Positions 35,543 through 45,099 of a stretch of 64,000 nucleotides of DNA are shown here, one piece after another; position 1 is the stretch's first letter, and the number at the start of each line of letters is the position of its first letter. The DNA is from Agromyces sp. ISL-38 (GTDB taxonomy: Bacteria > Actinomycetota > Actinomycetes > Actinomycetales > Microbacteriaceae). The position numbers and the translations under genes are program-made. The notes under the pieces are model-generated. The model ran no database searches, was not told the DNA's origin, and worked only from the letters and a program-made list of their open reading frames with translations. The stretch is taken from the NCBI RefSeq assembly GCF_018613935.1, contig NZ_JAGGPF010000001.1, positions 186,001-250,000 on the forward strand. The letters run 5' to 3'.

Positions 35543-35583
35543 AAGCGCGCCTGCCTCCCCCGCGCGGGGAGGCAGGCGCGCTT
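35543..35583. terminator. Bidirectional terminator between GH5 and GH1 genes
   Basis: Perfect 18-bp stem AAGCGCGCCTGCCTCCCC / GGGGAGGCAGGCGCGCTT between convergent genes. Confidence 0.8.
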
Positions 35584-35594
35584 GGCCATACGCC

Positions 35595-36869
35595 CTAGTC
35601 GAGCCGCGCGTAGGCGTGGCGCGCTGCTCGCGCCTGCGCTTCGAACCGGGCGGCGACGGCGTTGCGGCGTCGTTGGAGCCCGGTCGGCGTCTCGACGAGG
35701 TCGAAGAGGCCCATCGTCAGCCGATGCGCGAACGGCGGCTCCATTGAATGGCGATAGGTCCACTCGATCATGTCGAACAAGGGCCACCATGTGTAGCCGA
35801 CGACGTCGACGCCGCTCGAGCGAATGCGCTCGACCGCGGCGAGCGACGCCTCTAACCATTCGATTCGCTCGGCCGGGCTTCCGGTCACACAGGTCTCGGT
35901 GACCATGACGGGCGCGCCATATCGGTCGGCGTAGAGGCGGAGCATCTCAGTCAATCCGTTGGTGCCGTCGTCGCGCGTGGGCCGCGGATCGGCGAACCCG
36001 CCCCTGTGATGGACGCCGGCCTCGAAGACCTCGGTGGAATGCCGCGGGTAGTAGTTCACTCCCATGACATCTGGCGTGACCGCGTGGTCGGCGAACCAGG
36101 CGAGCTCGTCATCGCCGACGCCCTGCCCGGTGAGCAGCGGTACGAGGGGATGGTCGCCGCCGACCCGTCCCGTCACGAGGTCCTCCACGAGGAACGCCTG
36201 TTCGCTGAGTCGCCGTGCCTCCGCGCGGTGTTCCGGCGCATCGATGTCGCCGACGTATCGCAGCGAGGCATCCACGTGGACGAACGTCGCATCGGCTTGC
36301 ACGTCGGCAATGCCGCGCTGCGTCTCCACGAAGCCTCGGGCGAGCGCCGCCGACACCGCCACGAGCCCGGCCGGTCCGCGCCCATACGGTGGCCAGTATC
36401 CGTACTCGCCGCAGAACAGGGCGTGGATCATCGGCTCGTTGACCGGGGTCCAGTCGGTCGCGACATCCGAATACCGCTCGGCAGCTCGCGACGCGAACTC
36501 GGTGATGTGCTTCGGATAGTCGGGATGCAGGAACTGGTCGTCGAGCCAGAGCGGCGTGCCGTAGTGCAGCAGGTCGACGATCGGGCGCACACCGAGCTCG
36601 CCGAAGCGTGCCATGACGCGGTCGGTCCAATCCCAGTCCCAGGTGCCCGGGGCCGGGCTGACCCGATGCCACGGGATGCCCCAGCGGAGGAACTCCGCGC
36701 CGACCGACTGCGCGAGCGCGAGATCGTCGTGCCAGCGGTCGTAATGCTCGGTGAGCTCGTACTCGTCGATCGGCCGCTCGCCCGCCCGTTCCTGCGGCAC
36801 GAACGTGTTCTCGATGCCCGCGCCGAAGTGCAACCGGCCGTCATTCCACCACTGAGCTTTCGTCGCCAC
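35595..36869 (-). CDS. GH1 family beta-glycosidase
   Basis: 424 residues, no signal peptide. Acid/base Glu145 in DWTPVNEPM and nucleophile Glu325 in MVTETC (the family more often has TENG), plus RWGIPWHRVSP and GYTWWPLFDMIEW. It probably hydrolyses imported beta-glucosides or beta-mannosides in the cytoplasm. It is the last gene of the operon, abutting the MalG-type permease gene by one base. Confidence 0.88.
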   Translation of the reverse strand: MATKAQWWNDGRLHFGAGIENTFVPQERAGERPIDEYELTEHYDRWHDDLALAQSVGAEFLRWGIPWHRVSPAPGTWDWDWTDRVMARFGELGVRPIVDLLHYGTPLWLDDQFLHPDYPKHITEFASRAAERYSDVATDWTPVNEPMIHALFCGEYGYWPPYGRGPAGLVAVSAALARGFVETQRGIADVQADATFVHVDASLRYVGDIDAPEHRAEARRLSEQAFLVEDLVTGRVGGDHPLVPLLTGQGVGDDELAWFADHAVTPDVMGVNYYPRHSTEVFEAGVHHRGGFADPRPTRDDGTNGLTEMLRLYADRYGAPVMVTETCVTGSPAERIEWLEASLAAVERIRSSGVDVVGYTWWPLFDMIEWTYRHSMEPPFAHRLTMGLFDLVETPTGLQRRRNAVAARFEAQARAARHAYARLD

Positions 36870-37718
36870 TTACTTCATTCCCGTCGTCGCGACGCTCTCG
36901 ATGAAGCGTCGCTGGATCATCAGGAACATCACCGCGAGCGGCAGCACCGCGATGAGCGAGCCCGCCATCATCACGCCCTGCGGGATGATCCCGCCGGGCC
37001 CCGTCAGCAGCGTGAGACCCGAGGTGATGGTGCCCATCTCGGCTTCGGTCGTGAACACGAGCGGCCACAGCAGGTCGTTCCAGTTGTTGACGAAGGTGAA
37101 GATGCCGAGTGTGAGCAGCGCAGGCACCGCATTGGGCAGGATGACGCTGCGGAAGATCCGGAACTCGCTCGCCCCGTCGATCCGCGCGGCGTTGTCGAGG
37201 TCGCGGGGCAGCGAGAGGAAGAACTGCCGCAGGAAGAAGATGCCGAACGCGTCGGCGGCGCGCGGCGCGATGAGCCCGGCGAAAGTGTTGACCCAGCCGA
37301 GGTCGGCAACGAGCTGGTAAATGGGAATCAGCGTCGCCTGGAACGGGATCATGAGGCTCGCGATGATCGCGATCAGCAGCACCCGGCTGCCACGGAAGTC
37401 GATTCGGGCGAGCGCGTAGGCGGCGAGTGAGTCGAACGCGAGCGCGAACAGGGTGACACCGCCGGCGAAGACGACGCTGTTCAGGATCAGCCGGGCGAAG
37501 GGAAGTTCGTCGAAGATGCGCGAGAAATTCTCGAGCGTCCACTCACCCGGAATCAGGGTCGGCGGGTAGGCGTTCACCTCGGCGATCGGCTTGAATGCGG
37601 TGAAGACGATGATGGCGATCGGGAGCAGTGACGCTGCGGCCGCGAGCAGCATGCCGAGCACGAGCATGACGGATGCCGCGTGCACGCGGCGCGGGCGACG
37701 GTGATCGGTCGCGGTCAT
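36870..37718 (-). CDS. Sugar ABC transporter permease, MalG-type
   Basis: 282 residues, six helices; EAA-type loop LDNAARIDGASEFRIFRSVILP. It overlaps the MalF-type gene by four bases. Together with that subunit it forms the channel for a beta-oligosaccharide, judged from the GH1 gene directly downstream. Confidence 0.93.
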   Translation of the reverse strand: MTATDHRRPRRVHAASVMLVLGMLLAAAASLLPIAIIVFTAFKPIAEVNAYPPTLIPGEWTLENFSRIFDELPFARLILNSVVFAGGVTLFALAFDSLAAYALARIDFRGSRVLLIAIIASLMIPFQATLIPIYQLVADLGWVNTFAGLIAPRAADAFGIFFLRQFFLSLPRDLDNAARIDGASEFRIFRSVILPNAVPALLTLGIFTFVNNWNDLLWPLVFTTEAEMGTITSGLTLLTGPGGIIPQGVMMAGSLIAVLPLAVMFLMIQRRFIESVATTGMK

Positions 37719-38665
37719 TGCATATCCTGCTCTCGTCGGCCGAAGAAGACGAACTGCACGAGGCTCAGCAGCAGCGTGATCGCCAGCAGCACATAGGACA
37801 GCGCGGAGGCGAAGCCGAGCTCGAGTTCGCGGAAGCCCGACTCGTAGATCTCCATGACGATCGTCTGCGTGGAACCGAATGGGCCGCCGCCTGTCATGAC
37901 GTAGATCTGGTCGAACGCCTGCAGGGCGGCGATGAGGGCGACGATGAGCACGAACGCGAAGGTGTTGCTCAGCATCGGCAGGGTGATGTGCACGAGTCGC
38001 TGCCAGGCGCTGGCGCCGTCGACGACGGCGGCTTCTCGGAGGCTTGCCGGGATCTCCTGCAGGCCTGCGAGGAAGATGACCATGTAGAAACCGAAGTTCT
38101 TCCAGACCGCCACGAGTGCGACGGTCGGCATGGCGAGCGCGGGATCCTGCAGCACGTTGCCGAGCTGGATGCCGGCACCGCGCAGCCAGTAGTTGAGCAA
38201 CCCGATCTGCGGGTCGAGCAGGTACGACCAGGCGAACGCAGCCACCGCGAGGGACACGACGAATGGCAGGAACAGCGCCGTGCGGAATGCGCCGCGCAGC
38301 GGCAGGCGGGGATGGTTCAGGGCAAGCGCGAGCACGAGCGCGACGATCACCGCGGCTGGCGTGAACAGGGCGGCGTAGAGCGCGGTGTTGCCGAGCGCCC
38401 GGAGCACCGCCGGGTCGGTGACGACCCTCGCATAGTTCGCGAAGCCGACCCAGCTCTCACGGCCGAATCCGCTCGAGTCGGTGAACGAAAGCCGGAACGC
38501 CGAGAGCATCGGCCAGGCGACGAAGGCCCCGAGCAGGACGAGCGCCGGCGCGAGGAACAGCAGCGCGAGCAGGCTGCGGCGGGCGCGTCGGGGGCCTGCT
38601 CCGCGCCCGCCGAGCGGTGCGGGCGGCCGGTATCGCGTCGCCGGCTTGTGCAGTGTGATGGACAT
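37715..38665 (-). CDS. Sugar ABC transporter permease, MalF-type
   Basis: 316 residues; an Arg/Gly/Pro-rich tail then six helices (LLALLFLAPALVLLGAFVAW). EAA-type loop LREAAVVDGASAWQRLVHITLP. Second gene of the operon, 66 bp downstream of the binding-protein gene. Confidence 0.93.
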   Translation of the reverse strand: MSITLHKPATRYRPPAPLGGRGAGPRRARRSLLALLFLAPALVLLGAFVAWPMLSAFRLSFTDSSGFGRESWVGFANYARVVTDPAVLRALGNTALYAALFTPAAVIVALVLALALNHPRLPLRGAFRTALFLPFVVSLAVAAFAWSYLLDPQIGLLNYWLRGAGIQLGNVLQDPALAMPTVALVAVWKNFGFYMVIFLAGLQEIPASLREAAVVDGASAWQRLVHITLPMLSNTFAFVLIVALIAALQAFDQIYVMTGGGPFGSTQTIVMEIYESGFRELELGFASALSYVLLAITLLLSLVQFVFFGRREQDMQ

Positions 38666-38731
38666 GGTTCTCCGTTTCGATCGGGTGGGGGCTGCCGCGG
38701 GGCTCCCGCCCCCACCCGGGATGCCGAAGGC

Positions 38732-39988
38732 TCAGCCGGCGAGTGCAGCCTCGATCTCGGCCTGAGCGTCCGACAGCAACGCGCCGGCATCACCGCCCGC
38801 GAGCGACTTCTGCGTCGCCGTGTCCATTGCGGACAGCACGTCGACACTCGCGGTCACGCCCGGCAGCAATGGCCGGCCGGTCGCGGCGATCTCGGTGAGC
38901 GACGCAACGACGGGGTTCGATTCGACCGCGGTCGCGGGGATATCACCGCGCAGCGGGGGCCAGCCCGAGCCGAGCGACCATTCAGTCGCGACATCCTCAC
39001 TGAAGAAGTACGAGAAGAACGCTTCGGCGCCTGCGATCTGGGCGTCGTCGGCCTGTGCGGTGATGCCCATGCCGACGCCGATCGCGCTCGCCGCCTGCGC
39101 CTCGGGGCCGGCTGGGATCGCGGCGATGCCATAGTCGATGTCGTTCGCCTCGGAGATCGATGCCATCCACGGTCCGCCGACGTGCATTGCCGCCTTGCCC
39201 GAGCTGAACAGTTCGTCGGCACCGATGCCGTCAAGCCCGGTCGGGGAGATCTTGTTCGTCGCGACGGCGGATGACCAGTACTCGAGGGTGGCCACGTTCT
39301 CGGGTGAGTCGATGACGGCCTCGCCGTCGGTGACGAGGTCCCCGCCGCCACCGTAGAAGAGGCTCGGCCAGAGGCCGTTCGCGACGGTGGCGTGATCGGG
39401 AAGGGCGAGGCCGTACTGCTCGGGAGTGCCGTCGCCGTTCTCGTCGACGGTGAGCTGCGTGGCGACGTTCACCCATTCGTCCCACGTCTTGGGGAATTCG
39501 GTGATCCCTGCGGCGTCGAACAGCGTGCGGTTGTAGAACACCGAGAGGGGCACGAACCCGGTCGGCACGCCGAACTGGGTGCCATCTGCCGTCACCATGT
39601 CGATCGCAGCGGGCACGATCTCTGCGACGTTCTCATCGCTGCTGTACAGCTCGCCGAGGTCGACGAACGCGCCCTTGTCCGCGTAGACGGGCATGCGCTC
39701 GGCGGGCATCGCGACGATCTCGGGACCTTCGTCTGCTGAGAGGGCGGGAAGGAGCGTGTCGTCGATGACATCCCAGGTCTTCACCTCGGTCTTCACGACC
39801 ACCTCGTCCTGCGAGGCGTTGAAGTCGTCGACGATCTGCTCGAGCACGTCGCCATCGGCTTCCGTGTACCCGTGCCAGAAGGTGAGCGTCGTCGGACCAT
39901 CTGATGCGGGCTGAGTCGGGGCGCATCCGGCCAGCGCAAGCGCCCCGGCCGACACCGCGGCAAGTACTGCCGTTGCCGTCTTCCTCAT
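38732..39988 (-). CDS. Extracellular sugar-binding lipoprotein (family 1 SBP)
   Basis: 418 residues from ATG 39988. Leader MRKTATAVLAAVSAGALALAGC with lipobox LAGC. SBP signatures LTFWHGYTEADGDVLEQIV, FGVPTGFVPLSVFYNRTLF and GIPA-type ending. First gene of the beta-glucoside operon. Its promoter region, shared with the divergent LacI gene, carries three TACAACGTTGTA-like operators. Confidence 0.92.
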   Translation of the reverse strand: MRKTATAVLAAVSAGALALAGCAPTQPASDGPTTLTFWHGYTEADGDVLEQIVDDFNASQDEVVVKTEVKTWDVIDDTLLPALSADEGPEIVAMPAERMPVYADKGAFVDLGELYSSDENVAEIVPAAIDMVTADGTQFGVPTGFVPLSVFYNRTLFDAAGITEFPKTWDEWVNVATQLTVDENGDGTPEQYGLALPDHATVANGLWPSLFYGGGGDLVTDGEAVIDSPENVATLEYWSSAVATNKISPTGLDGIGADELFSSGKAAMHVGGPWMASISEANDIDYGIAAIPAGPEAQAASAIGVGMGITAQADDAQIAGAEAFFSYFFSEDVATEWSLGSGWPPLRGDIPATAVESNPVVASLTEIAATGRPLLPGVTASVDVLSAMDTATQKSLAGGDAGALLSDAQAEIEAALAG

Positions 39989-40071
39989 CGAAGTTGCCTT
40001 TCTGTGGTGACGTCGTCGTCATCCCGCTCGACTTCGTCGGGGTGGGGGCGCCCTCTCCCGTTGCGGCGAGG

Positions 40072-40098
40072 GTAAACGTTGTATGGTAAACGTTGTAC
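40072..40098. promoter_or_regulatory. Two adjacent LacI-type operator boxes
   Basis: GTAAACGTTGTA (40072-40083) and GTAAACGTTGTAC (40086-40098), 14 bp apart start to start, upstream of the binding-protein gene. Confidence 0.75.
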
Positions 40099-40138
40099 CA
40101 GCATCTAAACCCAACCCGGATCGACTGTCAAGCGGTAG

Positions 40139-40152
40139 GTACAACGTTGTAC
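40139..40152. promoter_or_regulatory. LacI-type operator, perfect palindrome
   Basis: GTACAACGTTGTAC, 34 bp before the LacI start. Same consensus as the pair at 40072-40098, allowing autoregulation and looping. Confidence 0.8.
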
Positions 40153-40185
40153 GCTGGCGTGGTGTCGAACGAGATCGGAGGACGC

Positions 40186-41205
40186 GTGAGTACGACGCTG
40201 CACGATGTCGCGCAGCACGCCGGCGTCTCCATCAAGACCGTCTCGAACGTCGTGAACGGGCTCGGCAGGGTCAGCGCGGCAACGCGCGAGCGGGTGCTCG
40301 CCTCGGTGGCCCAGCTCGACTACCGACCCAACCTGTCCGCCCGCAGCCTGCGATCCGGTCGAACGGGCGTCATCGGACTCGCCGTCCCCGAGCTGTCACT
40401 CGCCTACTTCGCGCAACTCGCGGATGCGGTCATCGAGGAGGCCGAGCGACGCGACCTGGTCGTGCTCATCGAGCAGACGCGTGGCGGCGACCGTGCCCGG
40501 GAACTCGAACTCCTGCGCGGCCCGCGACGACAGCTCACCGACGGGCTCATCTTCAGCCCCTTCGGCATGACGGAGGAGGACACCGAGCTCCTCGACATCG
40601 GCTCGCCGCTCGTCCTGCTCGGCGAGCGGCTGCCCGACGCGAACGTCGACCGCGTGACCATGCGCAACGTCGAGGCTGGCGCCGCGGCGACCGCGAGCCT
40701 GTTGAAGCTCGGGCGTGAGCGGATTGCCGTCATCGGCGCGCATCTCGACGCACGCCTTGGTTCCGCCGTTCTTCGCTACGAGGGATACGTGCAGGCGCTC
40801 CGTGCGCACGGCATCGAGCTGCGCGACGAGCTCGTCGTGGAGGTCGACCTCTGGCATCGCAGCAACGGCGCCAAGGCGATGCGCGAATTGCTTGCGCGCG
40901 GCGAGCCTTTCGATGCGTTGTTCGCCATGAACGACGAACTCGCGCTCGGCGCCCTGCGAGTGCTGCAGGAGGATGGCATCGACGTGCCGTCGGACGTCGC
41001 ACTCATCGGATTCGACAACGTCGACGATGGACGCTTCTCGCGACCGAGCCTTTCGACCGTCGACCCGGGTCGCTCTGAGATCGCCGCGATGGCGGTCGAG
41101 CTGCTGCTCGAGCGCATCGGCGGCGCCACCTCCGACGACGTCGCGCCGCGCGAACTGCAGTCGCCGTTCCGCATCATCGAACGCGAGTCGACCAGGGACG
41201 AATGA
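40186..41205 (+). CDS. LacI-family repressor of the beta-glucoside operon
   Basis: 339 residues from GTG 40186, chosen because TCGGAGG precedes it and the HTH starts at once (TTLHDVAQHAGVSIKTVSNV). The frame is open further upstream, but that would put operator DNA in the coding region. Hinge YRPNLSARSLRSGRTG; effector domain with LIFSPFGMTEEDTEL, FAMNDELALGALRVL and GFDNVDDGRFSRPSLST. Divergent from the importer-GH1 operon. Confidence 0.92.
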   Translation: MSTTLHDVAQHAGVSIKTVSNVVNGLGRVSAATRERVLASVAQLDYRPNLSARSLRSGRTGVIGLAVPELSLAYFAQLADAVIEEAERRDLVVLIEQTRGGDRARELELLRGPRRQLTDGLIFSPFGMTEEDTELLDIGSPLVLLGERLPDANVDRVTMRNVEAGAAATASLLKLGRERIAVIGAHLDARLGSAVLRYEGYVQALRAHGIELRDELVVEVDLWHRSNGAKAMRELLARGEPFDALFAMNDELALGALRVLQEDGIDVPSDVALIGFDNVDDGRFSRPSLSTVDPGRSEIAAMAVELLLERIGGATSDDVAPRELQSPFRIIERESTRDE

Positions 41206-41332
41206 GATCGGTCGATTCCGAGGGCGGTGTCAACCGGTCAACGCACCACCCGGGAAGAATTGGTCCGAAGGTACGTATCTGTTCACGATCGAGCAGGATG
41301 ATGAGCTGTGGCGGCTGTGGGCCAGGGGCGGG

Positions 41333-42028
41333 TCAGGTGCTTCGCGCCGCGTGTGAGTTGTCCCCGGCGATGGGGTCGCTGAGGAGTGCGTGGAGCTGGC
41401 CCGTCGTAAGTGCCTGTACGGGGAGTGGTGCGGTGTCGCCGCGTTGGGGGGTCAGGCCATCGAGCATGACCCAGAGATAGCGGCGGTAGAGGTCGCGGGT
41501 ATCGCTGCGTTCTTCGATTTCGGGTCCGTCCTGCACGACGGTGCTGATGGAGATGCAGGCTATCTGGAGGAAGATCAGATCGGTACCGGTAGCGTCTGCA
41601 CGTATGACTCCGGCGTCTCGTGCACGTTCGGCGACGCGATTCACGAGTGGCGCCAGTCGGTTGCGGCTCTGATCGTGCATTTCCGGCCTGACGCGCCGAC
41701 CGGTGAGGAGTTCAGCCATCCCGCGATCGCTCACATGCAGAGCGAGCGACTTCTCCAAATAGAGCACGAGTCCGTCCCAGGGGTCGCCCATGGCGAGAGA
41801 TTCGTTCAGGATTGCCTCGAGTTCATTGTCCTGTTGATATCGAATCGCGTCGATGAGGTCTTCCTTGTTCGCGAATCGTCGGTACGCGGTGCCCACGCCC
41901 ACGCCGGCATGGTGGGCGACATCGTTCAGGGTCGCGTCGAGCCCGCGCTGGGCGAAGACCTCGCGCCCTGCTTCCAAGAGTCGTGCGCGGTTGAGGGCAG
42001 CATCCTTGCGCAGCTTGACATCGGTCAT
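41333..42028 (-). CDS. TetR-family transcriptional regulator
   Basis: 231 residues from ATG 42028 (MTDVKLRKDAALNRARLLEA). N-terminal HTH (FAQRGLDATLNDVAHHAGVG, GTAYRRFANKEDLIDAI) and a helical ligand domain. Divergent from a five-gene run of small redox enzymes and an exporter, separated by about 250 bp with a palindrome at 42082-42098, so it probably represses that run. Confidence 0.92.
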   Translation of the reverse strand: MTDVKLRKDAALNRARLLEAGREVFAQRGLDATLNDVAHHAGVGVGTAYRRFANKEDLIDAIRYQQDNELEAILNESLAMGDPWDGLVLYLEKSLALHVSDRGMAELLTGRRVRPEMHDQSRNRLAPLVNRVAERARDAGVIRADATGTDLIFLQIACISISTVVQDGPEIEERSDTRDLYRRYLWVMLDGLTPQRGDTAPLPVQALTTGQLHALLSDPIAGDNSHAARST

Positions 42029-42081
42029 GTGCACGACCCTATCAAAGCGGTTGCGAGGTATCCGCTTGTGTGATAGTTTAT

Positions 42082-42098
42082 ATACGGATGCGCCGTAT
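42082..42098. promoter_or_regulatory. Probable TetR operator
   Basis: ATACGG-ATGCG-CCGTAT, a perfect inverted repeat 54 bp upstream of the regulator start. A related half-site, GGTATCCGC, occurs at 42058-42066. Confidence 0.7.
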
Positions 42099-42279
42099 CC
42101 GCTTTGAGCTCAACTTTGCTGCCGTCCGGCGGCGTGCGTCCAAAGTCGAAGTTCGGCACCCAAACCGGTGCCTCCCATGCCCGCGTCTTGACTCGGGTAT
42201 TCCAGATTCGTCGCAGTCAACGCTCCGACGCCCAGCGTGAACGGGTCAGTTGTGCTGCCGATGAGAAGTGAAGGAAGAC

Positions 42280-42750
42280 ATGCTGACATCTGAGCAGCGT
42301 CGCGATGCCGAATCGGCGATCACACGCTTGATCTACACCTACTGCCATCGCCTGGATGGCGCCGACTTGGCCGGCGCCGCCGCACTGTTCGAGCACGCGC
42401 GCTGGCAGCTATCGCCCGATGTGATCTGCCAGGGCGCCGCGGAGCATCTCGCTGCCCTCGAGGTCATTCGTGTCTATGGTGACCGGCTTGGCACCCGGCA
42501 TGTGGTGAGCAACCTGCTCATCGACATCGCGGAGGACGGCGCAACCGCTCAAAGTGTTTCGTACGTCGACTCGATCCAGGTGACCGAAGACTTCCCACTG
42601 CAGCTGATCTTCCAGGGGCGTTATCTCGACACGTTCGTATTCGAAGACGGGTCGTGGCGTTTTCACGAGCGAGTTGTCGATGCTGACGGCGTCGGCGACA
42701 TGCGAGCCCACCACAAGCCCGCTGCCGGTATTCCGGCGGAGGCCTCCTGA
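42280..42750 (+). CDS. SnoaL-like / NTF2-fold protein
   Basis: 156 residues from ATG 42280 with AAGGAAG just upstream. The N-terminal helix AITRLIYTYCHRLDGADLAGAAALF and central YVDSIQ and FQGRYLDTFVFEDGSWRFHERVV strands fit the SnoaL_4 NTF2-like cone fold. Members are isomerases, dehydratases or hydroxylases on small ring compounds, or ligand-binding only. First gene downstream of the TetR operator. Confidence 0.75.
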   Translation: MLTSEQRRDAESAITRLIYTYCHRLDGADLAGAAALFEHARWQLSPDVICQGAAEHLAALEVIRVYGDRLGTRHVVSNLLIDIAEDGATAQSVSYVDSIQVTEDFPLQLIFQGRYLDTFVFEDGSWRFHERVVDADGVGDMRAHHKPAAGIPAEAS

Positions 42751-42904
42751 GCACAGCGCCAGCCATCCTGCGGTCGTGGACCGCCGAAGAAGGAGACACA
42801 CCGTTGCCGAAAGAGTTGTTCAGCAGCTTCGGATGCGACTCGACCCCTTGCCGGCGGAACGCGCTCAGCCTTCAACAATGAACCGAGAGATGGAAAGAGA
42901 AGAG

Positions 42905-43777
42905 ATGTCCCCGACAGTCGCGTTCAACAGTGGCGTCACCATGCCCGCGATCGGCCTAGGCGTATTCCAGACTGCTCCGGAGGAGACGGTCGCCGCGGTG
43001 CAGACGGCGCTGGAGCTCGGGTACCGACACATCGACACCGCCGCCGCGTACTTGAACGAGCGGGAGGTTGGCGAGGGCTTGCGCCGCTCTGGGGTGCCGC
43101 GGGAAGAGGTGTTCATCGAAACCAAGGTGTGGGTCACCGACTACGGGTACGAACAGACGCTGCACGCGTTCGAGAAGAGTGCGAAGAAGCTCGGCGTCGA
43201 GCAGCTGGATCTGCTGCTCTTGCACCAGCCGTTGACTGCAAAGTTCGAGCGCACGATCCAGGCGTACAAGGCGCTCGAGAAGCTCCTGTCCGACGGGGCT
43301 GTTCGCGCCATCGGCGTGAGCAACCTCGTGCCGGCCCGCCTCGACGCTCTGCTCGCGGAGACCGACATCGTGCCGGCGGTCAACCAGATCGAACTGCATC
43401 CGTACAACATCCGTGCCGAGTTGCAGGCGAAGAACACCGCACACGGCATCGTTACCCAGGCGTGGTCCCCGATCGGCGGCATCCGCAGCTACAACGGCGA
43501 ACCCACCAACCCGCTGAACGACCCCACGATCCGCGCCATCGGCAAGGGCTACGGCAAGTCGAACGCACAGGTCATCCTGCGCTGGCACATCCAGCAGGGC
43601 CGCTCCGCCATCCCGAAGTCCATCAACGCCGAACGCATCGCCCAAAACTTCAACGTATTCGACTTCGAACTGACGAACGATGAGCTGGCACGGGTCGATG
43701 CCTTGGACACCGGCGACACCCTCGACATCGACAACCTCGACACGGAGTCGTTCGGCATCGTCATCGACGAGGCCTGA
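42905..43777 (+). CDS. Aldo/keto reductase
   Basis: 290 residues from ATG 42905, with in-frame ATGs at 42878 and 42890 as alternatives. Catalytic tetrad: Asp in RHIDTAAAY, Tyr in the same block, Lys in ETKVWV, His in LLLHQP. NADPH-site ending IPKSINAERIAQNFNVFDF. It reduces aldehydes or ketones, typically with broad range. Part of the TetR-linked redox run. Confidence 0.9.
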   Translation: MSPTVAFNSGVTMPAIGLGVFQTAPEETVAAVQTALELGYRHIDTAAAYLNEREVGEGLRRSGVPREEVFIETKVWVTDYGYEQTLHAFEKSAKKLGVEQLDLLLLHQPLTAKFERTIQAYKALEKLLSDGAVRAIGVSNLVPARLDALLAETDIVPAVNQIELHPYNIRAELQAKNTAHGIVTQAWSPIGGIRSYNGEPTNPLNDPTIRAIGKGYGKSNAQVILRWHIQQGRSAIPKSINAERIAQNFNVFDFELTNDELARVDALDTGDTLDIDNLDTESFGIVIDEA

Positions 43778-43877
43778 GACCTACCAACACCCTGGGCGGG
43801 CCGCATCTGTTCGGCGGCCGGCTCAGGTCTGTTTCATCGATGCCGTGAGTGTCACGCAATCATCAGGAACGGACATC

Positions 43878-45068
43878 ATGACAACGCTCGCCACCAGTGG
43901 CATGACGCGCACGCGAACCATCATCTTCGCGATCGCCGGCGGTCTTGCCGTCGGAAACCTCTACTGGGCTCAGCCCCTCATCGAGGAGATCGCTCGCTCG
44001 CTCGACGTCTCCTCCGCGGTCGCCGCCTCGCTGGTGACCGTAACCCAGATCGGTTACGCGCTCGGAATCTTCCTGATCGTCCCCCTTGGCGATGTCCTCA
44101 ACCGCAAGCGGATGATCCCCCTGATCCTCGGACTGTCAGCGCTCGCACTTCTCGGTGCGGCCGTCGCCCCGACCTTCTCGCTGCTGCTCGCCGCGCTCGG
44201 CGGGGTGGGCCTGACCACGGTCTCCGCGCAGCTTCTGACCCCGCTCGCCAGTGAGCTCGCGGCACCAGATCAGCGCGGGCGCGTGCTGGGAACCATCGCT
44301 TCCGGAGCCCTCATCGGCGTGCTTCTGTCCCGTACGATCAGTGGAGCCGTTGCAGAGTTCATCGGCTGGCGCGCCATCTACGTCTTCGCCGCGATCCTCA
44401 CCGTCGCCCTCGCCGTGGTGCTGTCGTTCCTGATCCCCCGGCTGGACAAGCGCCCGGCCACGAACTACTTCCGCCTGCTCGGTTCCGTGTTCACCACCGT
44501 CGCCCAGCACCGAGCAGCCGCGCCCACGCTCCTCATCAGCGCAGCGGTGTTCTCCGTGTTCTCCCTGTTCTGGACCTCGCTGACCTACCTGCTTTCGGCG
44601 TCGCCGTTCTCGCTATCCGTTGGCCAGATTGGCCTGTTCGGCCTCGCGGGCCTCGTGGGTGCAGTCGCCGCACGGCGGGCCGGCATGTTCCACGACCGCG
44701 GCTGGTCAGTGCCATCCTCTGGAATCGCGCTCAGCCTCCTGGCCGCCTCCCTCGTCGGCGCCTCGCTGGCACAGTCCTCCGTCATCGGCCTGATCGTGGT
44801 CGTCATCATGCTGGATCTCGCCGCGCAGGCCACCCTCGTACTCGGCCAGACCCGGCTGCTGTCCCTGCCCGGCCAGAACCGCAGCCGCCTGAACACCGCA
44901 TTTGTCGTCAGCAACTTCCTCGGCGGCGCGATCGGCTCCGCCCTCGCCGGGCCGCTGTGGGCTGCCGGCGGGTGGACCGCCGTCACCGGCACCGCCCTGG
45001 CCATCATCATCGTCGCGCTCCTGGTCTGGGTTCTCACCCGCCGCGGCGCTCTCACCGACCAGAACTGA
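43878..45068 (+). CDS. Major facilitator superfamily efflux transporter
   Basis: 396 residues from ATG 43878. Twelve predicted helices; NLYWAQPLIEEIA in helix 1 and the loop 2-3 motif GDVLNRKRMIP match the drug-efflux branch. The reductase and SDR genes on either side suggest detoxification and export of a common compound. Confidence 0.88.
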   Translation: MTTLATSGMTRTRTIIFAIAGGLAVGNLYWAQPLIEEIARSLDVSSAVAASLVTVTQIGYALGIFLIVPLGDVLNRKRMIPLILGLSALALLGAAVAPTFSLLLAALGGVGLTTVSAQLLTPLASELAAPDQRGRVLGTIASGALIGVLLSRTISGAVAEFIGWRAIYVFAAILTVALAVVLSFLIPRLDKRPATNYFRLLGSVFTTVAQHRAAAPTLLISAAVFSVFSLFWTSLTYLLSASPFSLSVGQIGLFGLAGLVGAVAARRAGMFHDRGWSVPSSGIALSLLAASLVGASLAQSSVIGLIVVVIMLDLAAQATLVLGQTRLLSLPGQNRSRLNTAFVVSNFLGGAIGSALAGPLWAAGGWTAVTGTALAIIIVALLVWVLTRRGALTDQN

Positions 45069-45099
45069 CACCGCTCGACACCAGCAAGGAGATCCCCGA

